Assembly: GCA_023897205.1 (NCBI GenBank)
Contig: JAHWDD010000001.1
Coordinates: forward strand, 7,440,001-7,504,000
Origin: Exophiala sp. HKRS030
Lineage: Eukaryota > Ascomycota > Eurotiomycetes > Chaetothyriales > Herpotrichiellaceae
Direction: 5' to 3'
Length of the DNA: 64,000 bases
Both the position numbers and the translations under genes were made by a program. The notes under the pieces were generated by a model that had not been told where the DNA came from, made no database searches, and saw only the letters and a list, made by a program, of their open reading frames with translations. Positions 23,847 to 37,361 of the stretch are shown here, in pieces; the stretch's first letter is position 1; the number at the start of each line of letters is the position of its first letter.

Positions 23847-26800
23847 GTGCAGGATGTAGATGCTAGTATGAATTCAATATTTTGGTCAAGTGTGTCTTGG
23901 GATTATAGCAAGCAGCTTCTGTCGCAAAGGAAGAAGAGAGTAGGAAAGGTCGAGACAGAGGAGAGGTAAGTTCAAGACGGATGTGGTATGAAGCTCGCCT
24001 GCATTCAGCCTGGAGGGCCTGAGCAATGGATACGATGTTGTTTCGGTTGTTTCACCTGTCGATTCCACCAAGGAGCACAAACTGTGTAGTATACCGAACT
24101 CCTAGATTGAGGGACGCAATATAACGGAAAGGCAGAGTAGAAAAGGATGTATGAGTGGGAACTCACATGCAGAGTGAGAGCGAGAGACTTCAGCTCGGTC
24201 AGCTCGAAATGCTTCTTGGGTTGATGCTTACTTGTTTCTATTCGATCGACAAAATTCCGCCCCGCAATAGCAGTGAGACACGGCCGAATGGTGATCAGCC
24301 CGCTCGAGCCTCACCGAGTCATCATGGCACAACCAATGATCCAAGCTCCTACACGTGATTGACGGTTGCATTGTAGCATTGGTTGTTGATTATTTTCGGA
24401 GTCCGTAAAACCATTCTTTTGGGTTGGTTCCCATTCCAATTGCGGTTTTGCACGGACCACCAATAGCAAGCCGAGGGGTCTCCTGATTGGTCATGGATTG
24501 AAGATGTTCAGGCACTGACCTACTCTGGGGTGGCACTGGGTGGTTGAAGAAATGGAAATCTGGGGGCCACTGTGGGTTCTTCTACCTTATGGTGGAGGTC
24601 CTGCCACATCGACGTCATCTATCTAGAGACTAACTGGAGCTTTTGTACGGAGTACTGACTTATTATAGTTCTCAGATGCAGGAACATAGCTTGAACTTGT
24701 CAGTTCTCCACTGATATCGTTAAATTGTTATAGTTGACCTCTTTGCTTGTCACGAATATCTGATCATGTACCATAAAAGGTCGGTGCTCGATCAGTGTTA
24801 ACCCGAGTTGTAGTCGTCGACAAGAGGAAAATTCCTCGGGTGTCTGCGTACCCCTCAACTATTAAAGGGCGGTTGCTGGAACATAGTTGTCATTGTCCGT
24901 GGTGACAGCAGTTGACTACCAAGGAGAAACGGCAAAAGCTGGTGAGATGTTCATAGAATGGACCTGAACGAATACCGCTCATGTATCCGACTTGAACCAA
25001 TCCCTCGACCAAGGAATCAATCATTCGAACCCAGCCGCGAGACTATATGTGAGTATGGTATGGTATAGACTCGTTACCATCCATGTATCAAGGGTCAAAG
25101 CACCAAAAACCATACTGTTGAAAGTATAATCGTCAAGTTCCAATCAGATACCTAGGACGACAGGGTGGCTTCGTAAGGCTCAAGATTGTGATGAGTTTTC
25201 TTGATTTGTACGGCCTCAAACATAAAGGAATGTGTGAATTATTGTGCGAATCCCTCTGAATTGATTAGATGGTCAAGTGGTCCCCCTCTCACTGAATGTC
25301 ACCTAGTACTTTATATAGGGACAACATGCCATACTCACCGTAGCCAGGACTCAGCAGGACCGGAGCTAATGAGGTCACAAGGCTCTCACTGTGAAAGAAC
25401 TGCTATAGGATCATATGGAGGATGCAGACGACTATACTGTGCGCGGGGATGGGGAAATTACACCGTCAGCAGAAGCGATTTTCACGTTAGTCCAAACGTT
25501 ATACCATATTCAATTCCAATATCTGTCGAATGGGGGATTTCGCGATGCCACATGATCAGGGCAAAATGACCTGAAATTCTCACATGGCTTGCATATACGG
25601 AGCACCAGGCTCGGGCCATTCGGCTACCTGGTTCATGTTGTTTCAATCTTCCCCACGCTGTCTGAAACAACACCCCACTTCTCTATATCATAGTCATGTT
25701 GTGCTGATAAGTCTAAGCGAGAGTGGGCAAGATACAAGCCTGTCGAGTTTGGATGTGTCAGTAGCAGAGAAGGAATATCCGGTATCAATCCCAAGTCAGG
25801 GGACTTATCTTATCCGATAAGCACAAGCACTTTGGTTGACTGCAAGGCTAGAAGACGGGGTAGGCGTACGATGGCTGAGCTTATTAGTTACCAGGAAACA
25901 TCAATTCCTCAAAGTTCCAACAAGTGCCCGTCGGGCTGTCGGCCGTCGCCGATCTTTTTCTGGTTGACCACAAGTGGGAACAGCAGGTGGAGAGGAGATA
26001 TCTTTGTCTTTCAGAGATCTGCATCCTGCTTCCATTACCCGCGTACAGCGTTGTCAGATTCAAGGAACGCAGTAGTGGAAGGACTCGATTGAGCTTCCTG
26101 TTCCAGTCTCCTCAAGTACAAGGTCTCATGTTGAAAGTTCAGCATCCAAGTGCAAGTCTCACCGAGTGGCGCTTGTGCTATGCAAGAGCCACCAGTATCG
26201 GCAAAGGAGTGGAGCTTCTATGCAGGACCAACAATATTTTCTAGTCGGCTGCTGCATCAGGTCGTGGTAGTAATGTAAAACAGACCGCCGGATGACTTCT
26301 CGATGCTAGTCTCTTTGAGAGTTTCGCAGAAATGGATAATTATATTGTCGACTACCTTGATGAGGGCAGCAGTCATTATTGCACAAAATTCCTGAGTCTT
26401 TCATGTCGAATCGCATCAAGGCGAAGGAGAAGGTTTCTTAAAAATGGCATTAAGGTTACAGGCAGAGTGGCATGCAGAGAGGGATGATGATGCGTCAATA
26501 AGTGAGGCGATTGGTATAAAGGAAGCACTGACTCTGATACTTGCAGGAAACGGCGGTGTCGCTGGTGCCATGACAATCGTGACAGACCTCATGTTGCAAC
26601 ATGCAACCTCGAGGGCAAAAATCTGTAAGTGCTGTATAGTTAGCATTCGTAAGCGGGAAAAGCTGAAGCGAAGAAGTCTCTTCAAACTTTCGCGGTCCGC
26701 AGCACTGGCGGAAACGAACTGAAAACCCTTGAGTTTCCGGGCCAATCCCCCTTGCCCTCCCTCGAAAGTCGCGCCTGGAATGTAACAAGGTCCGACGACA

Positions 26801-28903
26801 AAGTATGCGGATGATTTGTCCTCGGACTGCACTCCGTAGACCTCCTAGTAGACTGTGGCTTGATGTACTTGGCTCACTTAGGATGAAGAGATTACACTTC
26901 CGGCTTGTGGATGGGCACATGTGAAGGGAATTTTGTTAGTATTGGCAAGTGGATGGTACCATGTCACCTACGCCATAGTTGCCTCCGGGATAAAGCGTTA
27001 GCAATCCGTATCTATTGTGGACTTTGCACAGAACGAATGCGCGACATTTAGGTGCTATCGACAGCCATAAACACGAGAACGAGAATGAAGATGTTGGAAG
27101 TTGGGAGTTGGTGGGGTTTTGGCCAAATGGCAGCCCCCGCATGATTTTCTACAAGGCGCCTTCCTCAAGTCATTTTGTGTAGTTCCATTGTGCCCCTACG
27201 AGGAAGGCGCGACGCCTGGGCGCTCTTTCTCTTCCACCTCCGAAGGTACAGGCCACAGTCCGAGGTCTTGCTTCAAGACGAAGAGAATGGAAAGATCAAC
27301 ATTATACCGTCCGGCAGGCACGACTGTCATGGAAACTCAGAGCACCTACAAAAGATACCTAGAATCTGAGGTAGCTAGGTACTGTACGTATGCACTGTAC
27401 CTAGGCATTTGCCTTTGTGGGATTTGAGCTTCATTCTTGTTGCTGGGAAGGTGCCGAGTACTCCGAACAGATGGAGATAACTTCCTTCCTCTCTAAGTTA
27501 GGGGTATAGCCAAACTGAGGACATGCACCGCCCGCACATCAGCACCCCAGAACTTCCAGCTGCAGCTAGTGAAGAAATTACAGTAACGAGGAACTACTCA
27601 CGAGGTAGACAAAGAAGACAACCTGCAACAAATCTTTAACGACGTGCTTCTTAGTTCCGAGTCCAAGTGGAATAGTGACAAGTGTCGATTGGAGTAATTC
27701 TCAAAGTGGTCAATTATGCTAACGTAGGAAAGTGGGGTAAAAGGGCAAGAGCGAGACCTAAGGGCCTAAGGAGCCCTGCCCATACCAAGTAGGCAGGCAC
27801 CTACAGGCATTCACGAGCCACTGCCACCCATGGCGAACTCCGGAGTAATATCAAGTGCAAAAATGCAGGCGGTCTGGCTTTTCAAGGCGCCTATGCACGC
27901 CCGAAGTCCCCCAAGGCGCACCCACTTCTTAGCCTCTCGGCCCACTGAGCCTCCAAAAGCGAATGCTCACCATGGAGTATTTCATGTTTGGTGATAAGTA
28001 GCTAGCTAGTCAGCTGTGTAGCGAGGTGAGATGGCCCGTCTTCGGAGCTCCGAGCTCTTTAATTCCGAGAGATGGTTGATATACTGCCACGCTGATGTCG
28101 GTGCCATTCTGGCAGGTTTTCTCGGATATATATGTCGGCGATTCATCTATCACCTATGCGTCTGAAAGCCAGCGGAGAGTCTTCGTGAACGGCATATGTA
28201 GGAAAGAAGGGACGAACAGCCAGTCAGGTGGTAGACGAAATCTCGAAAGAGAAAGGATATCGGCCACATGAATTATTGTGTGCGACTTGCATTAGTTAGT
28301 CCCACCACTTCAAGGTCGGAAAAGGCATGGCCCAAAGTCCATTTTTCTGGAACCTATGGGTCCTACGGAAGATAATTCACAACCACTGTGTATGATGCCA
28401 ATGTCGATCGTTAGGTACCAAGTATCAGTCCCGAGTGCCTATCGAGCCCAGGCCCTCGGATGCCTATTAGGTGCCCAGTCAGCCATCAAGGTTCATACTG
28501 GAGAAGGCAAATGAAGACCCAGGCACCGGGTGTTCTGTAGGTACAACTTGGGGCTCTTAGGCCTTCCGGAGGCCAGTTGGTTACCTAAGGTAAAAATCTA
28601 CGGATAGTCAGCCAATTGGCTAGTCAGGCCAGCAGCGTTGACCATTGGAACTTAGGGGTGAATTCCGTAGTCACTAAATACCTAACCATGTTAGTCAACT
28701 CGTTGATTGGTCAGTTCACATGTGCATGTGAAGAACCCAAGTTTAAGAAGGGCTTAGGCACCTACTAGGGGTAGTGGGTGGGAACAACTTAGCCAGAAGG
28801 CCCGATACCGCGGTGCTTCTCACTAGCACCTGCTGGGTCCCGCACAATTCAACCCCGCTGTTCATGTTTTGTAGCTCTTGTCCCTGTGGCCTCTTGAGGT
28901 ACA

Positions 28904-28934
28904 CCTGGGACCAGCCTGGGACCAGCCTGGGACC
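28904..28934. repeat. 11-bp tandem repeat
   Basis: CCTGGGACCAG repeated nearly three times head to tail in the upstream region of the Ras gene. Confidence 0.85.
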
Positions 28935-29348
28935 TGGATACTTGTTGGGTTAGTAACAATCAGGAGCATAGGTGGTACTTGAGGAACCACGGAAGCCCTC
29001 TCGGCAGGTACTGTACTTATAGCAGACGTACAGCAGTACCTCCGGAGTACTTAAGCTACCCGTGGCGTGCCGTGGCTACCCAAGGCTATACCAATGTCCA
29101 GGTGTGTAAAGTCTAACCAACATCCAGATATCCACCAGTTACCAGTTACTAGTTAGCCCAGAGGTGCCCATAATCAGATCTTCTACAGGCGCGCTGAACC
29201 CAGCCTCAGCCTCAGGTGGTTCTCAGGACCTCTTCCCAGTCAGTGCCATTCTTCGCACCTCTCCTTGTTCCACGCCTCGACATTGGGTCGTTCGTTGGAC
29301 CAGTTGACCAACCCATACCAATATCCACAAAGGTCAACACAAGTCAAC

Positions 29349-29399
29349 CCATCCGCATCCACATCCACATCCACATCCACAACCACCATCACCATCACC
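29349..29399. repeat. CATCCA-type hexamer run
   Basis: Successive CATCCA and CACCAT units over about 50 bp within the C/T-rich leader of the Ras gene. Confidence 0.8.
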
Positions 29400-30126
29400 T
29401 ACTCCGTACAGTCAGTCACCTCCACCACAAATTCCACAACTCAGTCCTGTATCACCTCGTCGATCTTGCTGCAGGTCATTACCATATTCAACAAGCCTAC
29501 GACCCTTCGAACTTACTTCCCTACTACCCTACTACCCTACAACACACACATTCAGCGTGCAGTGCCTTCGTACTCCCTACATTGTTGCCCTCGGGCTATC
29601 TACCAGTGCCTTGCATTTCCCCAACCTTCGCTTCCGCTCCTCATTCCCCAAACTCATTGACGATCGGGCTGTTGCGTGCCGAAATTCTATCTGCTACAAC
29701 GGGCCATCTTCTATCAACGCAGGAGCCATTTCTTCAACCAATCCTTCCTCCATCGAGATTGTGTCTCGCCCATTCTGAAAAAATCAACGAGAATCACTCA
29801 AAACCCCTGTCCGCAAAAGTGTGGCAACAGACTCGAGGGCCGCGTGGTGGTCATTTTGGGCATCATATTTTGGCTTTTCATCTTGCCGATTGCTTTATCA
29901 GACCATCGAAACAGGGTTCAATCCAAGGCCCAGACCCGAACCTTGTCTCTCTGAATTCGTCGACCTTCAACGCTTGACTCCGAATATCCCTACACCCGTC
30001 TACGATCCACGAATGCCACACCAGTCTACTTGACTGACGATTTTTGCTGCTGTCAACCTTGGACTCTTCATTCTCGACAATCCTTTCTGTCCAAGCATAA
30101 AATTGTCTTTCTCAACCACCGGCACC

Positions 30127-30919
30127 ATGTCGTCGGGGAAGATGACCTTATACAAACTCGTGGTGCTGGGAGACGGGGGTGTGGGAAAGACGGCGCTTAC
30201 AATACAAGTAAGTCATGGCACTCATCGTACTCTTCTTCTGGCTTTCTACTAACAAGCTCTTTCAGTTATGCCTCAACCATTTCGTCGAAACCTACGACCC
30301 TACCATCGAAGATTCATATCGAAAGCAAGTCATGATTGACCAACAAGCGTGCATGTTGGAGGTTCTCGACACCGCAGGTCAGGAAGAATATACTGCGCTT
30401 CGAGATCAATGGATTCGAGATGGCGAAGGATTCATCCTTGTTTACAGCATCACATCGAGAAACTCGTTTACAAGGATACAAAAATTCTATCAACAAGTAC
30501 AAAGAGTCAAGGAGTCTGGTCATCCAGGTTCGCCTACGGGCGCAAGTTACCTGGCCACCCAGATGAATGGCCAGCCAACGTATCTTGGTCCCGTGCCTGT
30601 TATGCTGGTGGGCAATAAAAGCGACAAACATCATGAACGTGAGGTTTCGGCCCAAGAAGGTCAAGCATTGGCCAAAGATCTTGGTTGCGATTTTGTCGAG
30701 GCTTCGGCCAAAAACTGCATCAATGTCGAAAGAGCCTTCTTTGATGTCGTACGACAGCTCAGGCGCCAACGGCAGGCGCCAATAAAACAACCCCACCCAC
30801 AAAAAGGCTCAGCGTATGGCCCTTCGTCTGGGGTGCGACAAAATTACGACCCGGATTACCAGCGACCCTATCGTCCGGAGAATACCAGAAAAAGAAATAC
30901 CAAATGCGTCATTTTATGA
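30127..30919 (+). CDS. RAS2: Ras-family small GTPase, fungal Ras2/RasB type
   Basis: Two exons, 30127-30207 and 30266-30919, 244 aa; the intron has a GTAAGT donor, a TACTAAC branch site and TTTCAG acceptor. G-box motifs are complete: GDGGVGKT (15-22), effector loop [19 protein letters not shown] and EASAK, ending in a basic tract and CaaX box CVIL (Leu last, so geranylgeranylation is possible). The insert of about 20 residues before NKSD and the polar C-terminal tail are typical of the Neurospora ras-2/Aspergillus RasB subgroup, not of Ras1 or Krev-1. Such proteins act at the plasma membrane upstream of cAMP-PKA and MAPK signalling in polar growth and conidiation. ATG context CACCATGTCG is strong. 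The first exon was found from motifs because the annotated frame alone would miss the P-loop. Confidence 0.95.
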
Positions 30920-32951
30920 AAGCGATCAGTTACGAGAACATGTGTTGCAGGTTGGATTGGAGAGGATGAAATGGATGGATTGAACAGGTCGAGATTTTCA
31001 TCCTGCAGGCTTGGACTTGGAGCGAGAGCTACAAGCAATGTTTGATGGTGGTGAACAAAAGTCATGATACGACAGCGCTGCAGCATCTCCTTCCTACTTG
31101 GCCATTGTCCAAATATTGTCTGAGGGGCAATTTGATTGTGGTCATCATCTACGATTGATCGGAAGCTTTCCAATACATGCCACTTTATCATCTCCTTGAC
31201 AGACATGGTCATTTCTTAGGCAAGAGGGCAGCTTCCCCGTTTGCGCCGAGTGATCAACGACACCACACCGCCTCTCTTGGCTCGACAGTGGTCTTTGATA
31301 TCCCCTGTGGCGCAATAGTCTGCACAGGGGGAGTGAACTCAAACCCGACACAATCAGGCGAGAATTGCAGAGTCCATGACAGAGAAACAGACCAGATTAT
31401 TTTCCTTGGACCCAGTCGAGAAATTGATATGAGAGATTAGAGAACACAGCATCACGAACCACATCTAGAAACGAATTTGATTTTCTAGATGGCAATTTTT
31501 ACCGGTCGACAAGCAACTAAGCTATGTATGACCTGAGCGCCTTTGACGACAGAATTTGAGGTTCAAGTCACGAGACGACGGAGATATTTCCCGTTCACCT
31601 GCCAGATTATCTCCGGTCATCAGTGAATCAAGGACGGCTCAGATGACGATGAGGAAGAGATTGGTCAGAAGCTCGAAGAGCTCCTTCTTGGGAGGACTAC
31701 GAGGCGTGCAAAAAGGACTAATGTCTGGCACGCCTTATGAGAAAGCCGGTCTAATCTGTTGCGGAACTTAGGTAGCAGTGACAGAAGCAGACAGAGAAGC
31801 AGATCAAGATTATCACTGTTTGTTTGATTGACTAGCGTTTGCAGCGTGACGCGACGAAGCAAACCAGCAACCTCACTAAAGAAGCACGATGCAACAACGG
31901 CTGTGCGTACCAGAACCTCCGTGATAAGCAGTACCTGGTACGGAGCCGTGGGAGTCCATAGTAGCATGGCATGATACACTGGCATGATATCACCCACTCC
32001 TCTGTGTCCTGGATACCCTTACATGTACATAACCAGGTAGACACGGCGTCGATTTACAGTGTACACTGACGCACTGTACGGAGTACACGCATCATGTCCC
32101 CAAAAGACAGATGAGCCACACTCAGCTCGTTAGATGGATAATGACCACGCCTATCAGCAGGGAATCAGGGATGGACCCATTGTATTTTCGTGTCACAGAC
32201 TCGCGCGTTCCTTTTTGTCGGGTCTCTTTACGGAGTCGTCTCGTACAAACCTACCAACTTGGCAACCTGGTCCTCTAACGACCCAACGGGTCCAACGGTC
32301 CTGAGGGTCTAATCAATAAGTATGTAGATATTAACTACGGAGTCGTCAACGAGAGACGTCCGTCTAACCCGCGGAACTCGTTTCAATCCCAACTCATTTG
32401 GACAAAACAAGCATACATGGCCTATGCTCTACTTCGTTTTGAGTCTTTTCTTTTGTTTTTGGGGGTTCCCCTTCCTCTGAGTACAGACCCTGTTCTCGCC
32501 CTCTCTCTCGCCCTCTCTCTCTCTCTGCCCCCTGTATGTCCCTACGTGGTCTGGAGCGGGCCACGTACTGTACATTATCTCGACTAGTTAACCAGGTACT
32601 CGTCGCGCTCGTCGTCGTCACGGGCCTCTGTGGTTCATCATCGCTCGACCAAGTAGTAACTACAGCGTAGCCATGCGTGAGAGTACCGTCACCGCGAATG
32701 ACACACCTGTGCGATCAAAATCAACCCTGGACCCTCGACGAGTCTGCCAAGATTTACATTCCAAAGTTCCCAGTTGCATAGGTACGAAGTAGAGTACCTA
32801 CTTAGATAGGGTTAGACGGAGTTCCCACGCACTGATTTACTTATGGAGGACTGTGCGTACGTAGGTAGATAACGTGCCGGCCGCCGTGGCGGGCGCAACT
32901 ATCAGACATAGGCTGTCCCCGAGGAGTAGCTGTGGGCACGAGTGGGTTACG

Positions 32952-32978
32952 GTTGATTGATTGATTGATTGATTGATC
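32952..32978. repeat. GATT tetranucleotide microsatellite
   Basis: About six TTGA/GATT units in tandem in gene-free DNA. Confidence 0.9.
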
Positions 32979-34884
32979 GGCATCATCGTCCCAAAGCCAC
33001 TATCTACTGACTACTAAGATAGATAATTAACGATGTACTGTACCTGGCAGCCCTACTATCAGTCAGTCTCTTCCACAGCCAACCTCGGTGGTCGGTGACG
33101 CCCTGTACTTTATGACATATGTCCATATGCCTCCTCCATTGCAATTGACTCCATTCCATGTGTTCTGAATGATAATCTAGACACCGAGTGTCCCAAAGTG
33201 GTATTTTACTGCCTACGTGTGCGTGCGTGCAGATCGACCCAATACCTGCCCGCCTGGACAGCAAGAGAGGCTCGGCTCGAGGCTGCACGGTGCGGCTCGA
33301 GGCCCTAACCACCGACCACCGTCACTGTGCGAAGAACTTTCCACGACACTCTACACAGTGGACATTTTAGGTACTGCAACTCTCTTCGGACGAGGCCTGT
33401 AGATATCGTCAGAGGCCCACGTTCGATCCTGACATCTGATTTTCTGAACTCGGATCGTGTCGCCCTGACCTTGCTTCGCCCCCCTTGGAATCCTTGATCT
33501 CTCGATCGCATGTCTCGCACAGCTAAAGACACATACATACTTACATACCTGTGTATATACTGTAGGGAGTGTGTAGAAGACATAGAGACGACTGGATCTC
33601 ACTGACTAGCTAACTAGATAGAGCTTTGTCGCTTCATTCTTTCTTATCCTCGTTGTTCTGCTTCCTTTCCTTTCCTCCCTCCCTCCTCCCTCCCTGCATC
33701 GATCGATTGATCATACTTACCTACCTGCTTACCTACCTATCTACCTTGCGCGTGCCCGAGTCGGCGGCCCAATGCCCATGCACGCATGCATGCATACAGC
33801 CTGCGCGCACACTGGCCGTGCCCGTATCCGTGCCCTGCCCTTCTGGGTCCAAAAGCAAGGCCCCAAGCGGCCCACATCCGCCTGGGCAGGGCAACCCAGG
33901 TCCCAGAGTCTCGGTCACGGTTGCGGCCGGCGTCTCAGCCTGGTCGGATCCAGGTCCTTGTCGAATCAAACTACTCTTTATGTACGCGGTACACATGTAC
34001 TCCGTAGATCTGCTGCTGCCCTGCACTACACAGGGACGGGCGACCTGTGGAGAAGACCTCGTGTGGGATGGTGAGCCCGTTACGACATGTAGCTCTGTAT
34101 GTACTTGGAACTTGCTCGATCGCTGAATATCTGTCTACTCCGTAGAACTATGTACCTACAGTGATGTACAGTATCTCCGGAGGAGGTGTGTAATGTACAC
34201 ATCAAACACCCGACGTGCCGTTGCGAGCGAAAAGGGTAGCTTGATGCGTTGCTGTCTGTTCCGTCCGTAAGGTAGGGTAGGTAGCGAAGGACTTTTCTTG
34301 TCGGTGCCAATGCCGACTCATGACTGTGACCTACATGGTTAACTAGTTAGTAACTGTACTGGTATCCTCCTCGTGGCGTCCTGCAGGTCCTGAGTCGTTG
34401 TTTACAAAAGTGACTGGGGCGTATCCTCTGACCTTGCCGTGCGTGGGCACACCTCCTTCTGTCCCGCCCCAATAATCGCCTCCTCTTCCCTAAGCCTAGG
34501 GACTGGGTAGAGCCTTGTGCCTGCGCAGCCCTGCCGTGTCACAGTGCCCGTTTGAGTTTCTTGCTTTCCGTCAGGTACCTGGCGATCGATCGGGCAGCTC
34601 CCCCTTCCCGCCCTACCCCCTGGCTATCCCGTCCTGTCACTGTAATACTAACTAGTTAGTCCCAGGGTCAAAACGCATTATTAATGGCTCGTGGGACGCA
34701 CGATTGGCCTAGGTTGTGGCACAATGTTGCGTTGATGCCGTACTTCCCGCCTTCGCGGGATGATCAGAAGTAATTTCATACAGGGTCGAGACCCTGAGAG
34801 GACCTGGGTACATAGGTGGGGTACTGGTGGGGATGATATCTATGATATGGGTCGTATTGCTTTTTATTATCGACTGTCTCAGCG

Positions 34885-35881
34885 CTAGATACTGCAACGC
34901 TTCAATGACGCAAATATACTAGTGGGATTATTCAAGGACCAGGTGTAGATTGTCACTTTGGGAGACAGGTATGCACATAGAAAGATGGGTGTAGTCAGTC
35001 CGAGACTCTTGGTGGCAACCCGGGAGGGTAACGAGCTTTCTTCGGCGTTCGAACAAGTCGAACTTGTCAAGAGAACGAGACGGAGACGGAGACTGCATGT
35101 GTGGTCCATCTGCCGCCTCTGGCCAGAGAGTACGTCCTCATTCCGAAATTCTTGACCCGGCTGCAACGGTTTCTCGTATCCAAAGCCAAAGACATATCAG
35201 CCTCGTCCGTTCTGGCAAATGACTTAGGGTTCGCCTTTGTCACCTTCAGCCATTTCAGCCTTTACATTTGATTGCGGCCCTAGGCTTGATATTTGCCGTC
35301 TCACCTTCTCAAAAATAGGGACAAGTATGCATTGCATATGCGGGTGTACGGATAGTACAGCCTGCCATAGGTGGGCGCGTGCTGGGACGGGAGACCACCA
35401 TGAGTTGTTGAAGAAAAGATGCGAGCACCACACCACGACCGACGACGTGAAAGGCTAACTGTCTGCATCGGGGATATCGGAACTTGTTTTCTGCAATGGA
35501 TTTGCCCAGTTAAGTCGTATTTCATGATATTTCCATCTTGGGTGTATGTCAATACTCGTGAACCGTACCCATCAGGACTCAATGCCAGACTCGGGTTGAG
35601 ACACACATTGCAGAGCCTTGCGAGCTACGAATGTGGCTGAATCCCATCTGTGGAGTTGTGGGGTTCAGACCAAACGGGATGGAAAGGTCCTATATTGTCA
35701 TCTGACGACGGATGTGAAAGCTCCACGGCGTGTTCGTAATTTCGTATCTGTCCCTGGCGTTGGAACATGGCTTGAGGGACATACCTAGTTCAGGCAGCTT
35801 GATGTATGCCCGAAACACATCACCTCGATACAAGCATACAGGCATACATACGTTGGTGGAATGATCCTTCGTCCAGATCAA
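34885..35881 (-). pseudogene. Possible degenerate gene remnant
   Basis: On the minus strand three short neighbouring frames (35690-35881, 35301-35606, 34885-35166) carry segments with ordinary amino-acid composition, such as LSPDGYGSRVLTYTQDGNIM and YRGDVFRAYIKLPELG. They are separated by stops and frame changes that I could not explain by introns. I do not recognise a family. It may be an old gene remnant or chance. Confidence 0.2.
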
Positions 35882-37361
35882 GACAGGATTCTCGCCTGAA
35901 GTTCTTCTGAATATGGTGTTCCATTGGCCTCACCAATTTTTTCTACATTCGGCTATTTGCTGACCTAGAATGGCCATCTTGAATGCTGCTAGCCTGAAGT
36001 TGTGTGAGGCTTGGGAGCTAGTGGATTGCATTCAGGCTGGTGTGGTGGCTTTTGCAAGTCGTGCTAGCATATCTCGAGTTGGGGTTGTCCTGTGGGTCAT
36101 GTTTTCCAAAAATTTGCTCGTGGGATGGACCAGCTTTAGTGGCTCTCCACGGTCCTTACACTGTTCTGCTATACGTGCGCTGTATCTGTGCGTCAGAGCA
36201 AGCGCTGGTATCTCTGGGATCAACGCGGGATGACTTTGTGGCTCCTGGCTTAAAGGATGCAGGTAGAAGGAGCTTTTGATTGACTAATGAGTGGTTAGAT
36301 ACAATAGCTAACAGGTACTTTGAGGCTTTGGTACCTGGGTAAGGTGATTGTGCCATGTTTGGGCGTATTTGTAATGTTGTGGTCATCCGTGCCTGTGAGC
36401 ACTATTGATGAGGTGGCTTCACCAGCTTTTCTCTAGGCGTTTACTTCGTATAAAGTACCTCATACTCCTTACGGTAAAAGAATTGTGACTTCGCTTGTGC
36501 AAGCGAGTGGCTGATGCAAAGGCGGTTCTGGCTTTACAGTATGCACTCTCGCAACTGGATTAATCGACTTGTTAGCGAAATCCCTTTGTCCCATCTGAAT
36601 TTAAGAATCAGTGCTTCGAGCTGCTTGTTAGGAGCTAGAGAACTTGAAAAATGCGACTGTTGGATGTATAGGAAATGATTTGGATGCGAGCACTCTCTAT
36701 TCATCATATCCGTTATCGCCAATTTTTCGCCTAGAAGCGGGACAGCTATCCACTTGGTCGCAGACAGGTGGCGCTGGACTCTTGTCGACAGCCACGTGGC
36801 GAAAAGAGATAAGATCGTCGAGAGAATTGGGGTTGGGAGACTATCCAAATCCGGTGCGTGGTCGTTCGACATCATTCAGACCGTCGAATACCTGAACTCG
36901 TCCGCAAGTCGGTACTGGTTCTTCCCACTTAGGCTATGACCACAAGCTCAGCTCAAACTTGTGGGTTTAACAATGCCGGTAACCCGGTATGGCCGATACG
37001 TATGATCTGATAGGAAAAGCATTATTCTTAAATCCTCAAGCCCACCGATGAATCAAGTGACTGTGAAAATCATGTTCTGTGGACACTATCGTTGTCGTCT
37101 GGCGACTGCTAGCTTAGTGACCATTGTCTCGCATGTCTCGCATGTTCTCAAAGGCCACGAGTAGAGACCAATCGTTCTGGATACCATTCCTTCATAGGAA
37201 GTTGCCTAGGATGCCAATTAATAGCCGGAAGATCTTCGAATTCTGGATAACTTTTACTTCGCCCTGGCTTTTCGGTGGAAAGCATTCAACATTTCGTGAG
37301 GCGGCAAACCTCCGTTATGGTGGAGCCAGTTGCAGCTTGCACTAATGCAAGCATCCAACCA

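Larger units (their letters stand above)
23847..30126. other. 6.3-kb gene-free stretch upstream of the Ras gene
   Basis: No gene I can support. Contents: TACGGAGTA words at 24646 and 29400; an 11-bp unit (CCTGGGACCAG) repeated at 28904-28934; a CATCCA run at 29349-29399. From about 29220 the plus strand is strongly C/T-rich and runs to the Ras ATG, which suggests a long leader or promoter. A 253-codon frame at 29216-29977 lies wholly inside this C/T-rich part, overlaps other frames and is rich in His/Pro/Thr, so I treat it as non-coding. Frames near 25924-26244 and 26444-26722 look mildly protein-like but do not connect. Confidence 0.5.
30920..37361. other. 6.4-kb gene-free stretch downstream of the Ras gene
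   Basis: No supported gene. It holds many simple repeats (GATT run at 32952-32978; CT-rich 32490-32530; polypyrimidine 33650-33700) and TACGGAGTA or its complement at 32077, 33998 and 34136. Minus-strand frames at 35690-35881, 35224-35436 and 35301-35606 read locally like protein but are broken by stops and do not join by clear introns; they may be a gene relic. The 500-base frame at 33626-34126 is low-complexity. Confidence 0.45.

Noticed and set aside
29216..29977. 253-codon plus-strand open frame
   Set aside because: It lies wholly in the C/T-rich leader of the Ras gene, is His/Pro/Thr/Leu-rich from simple repeats, and overlaps a second frame with no domain content.
33626..34126. 166-codon plus-strand open frame
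   Set aside because: It is built on polypyrimidine and repeat DNA, with competing frames on both strands and no domain.
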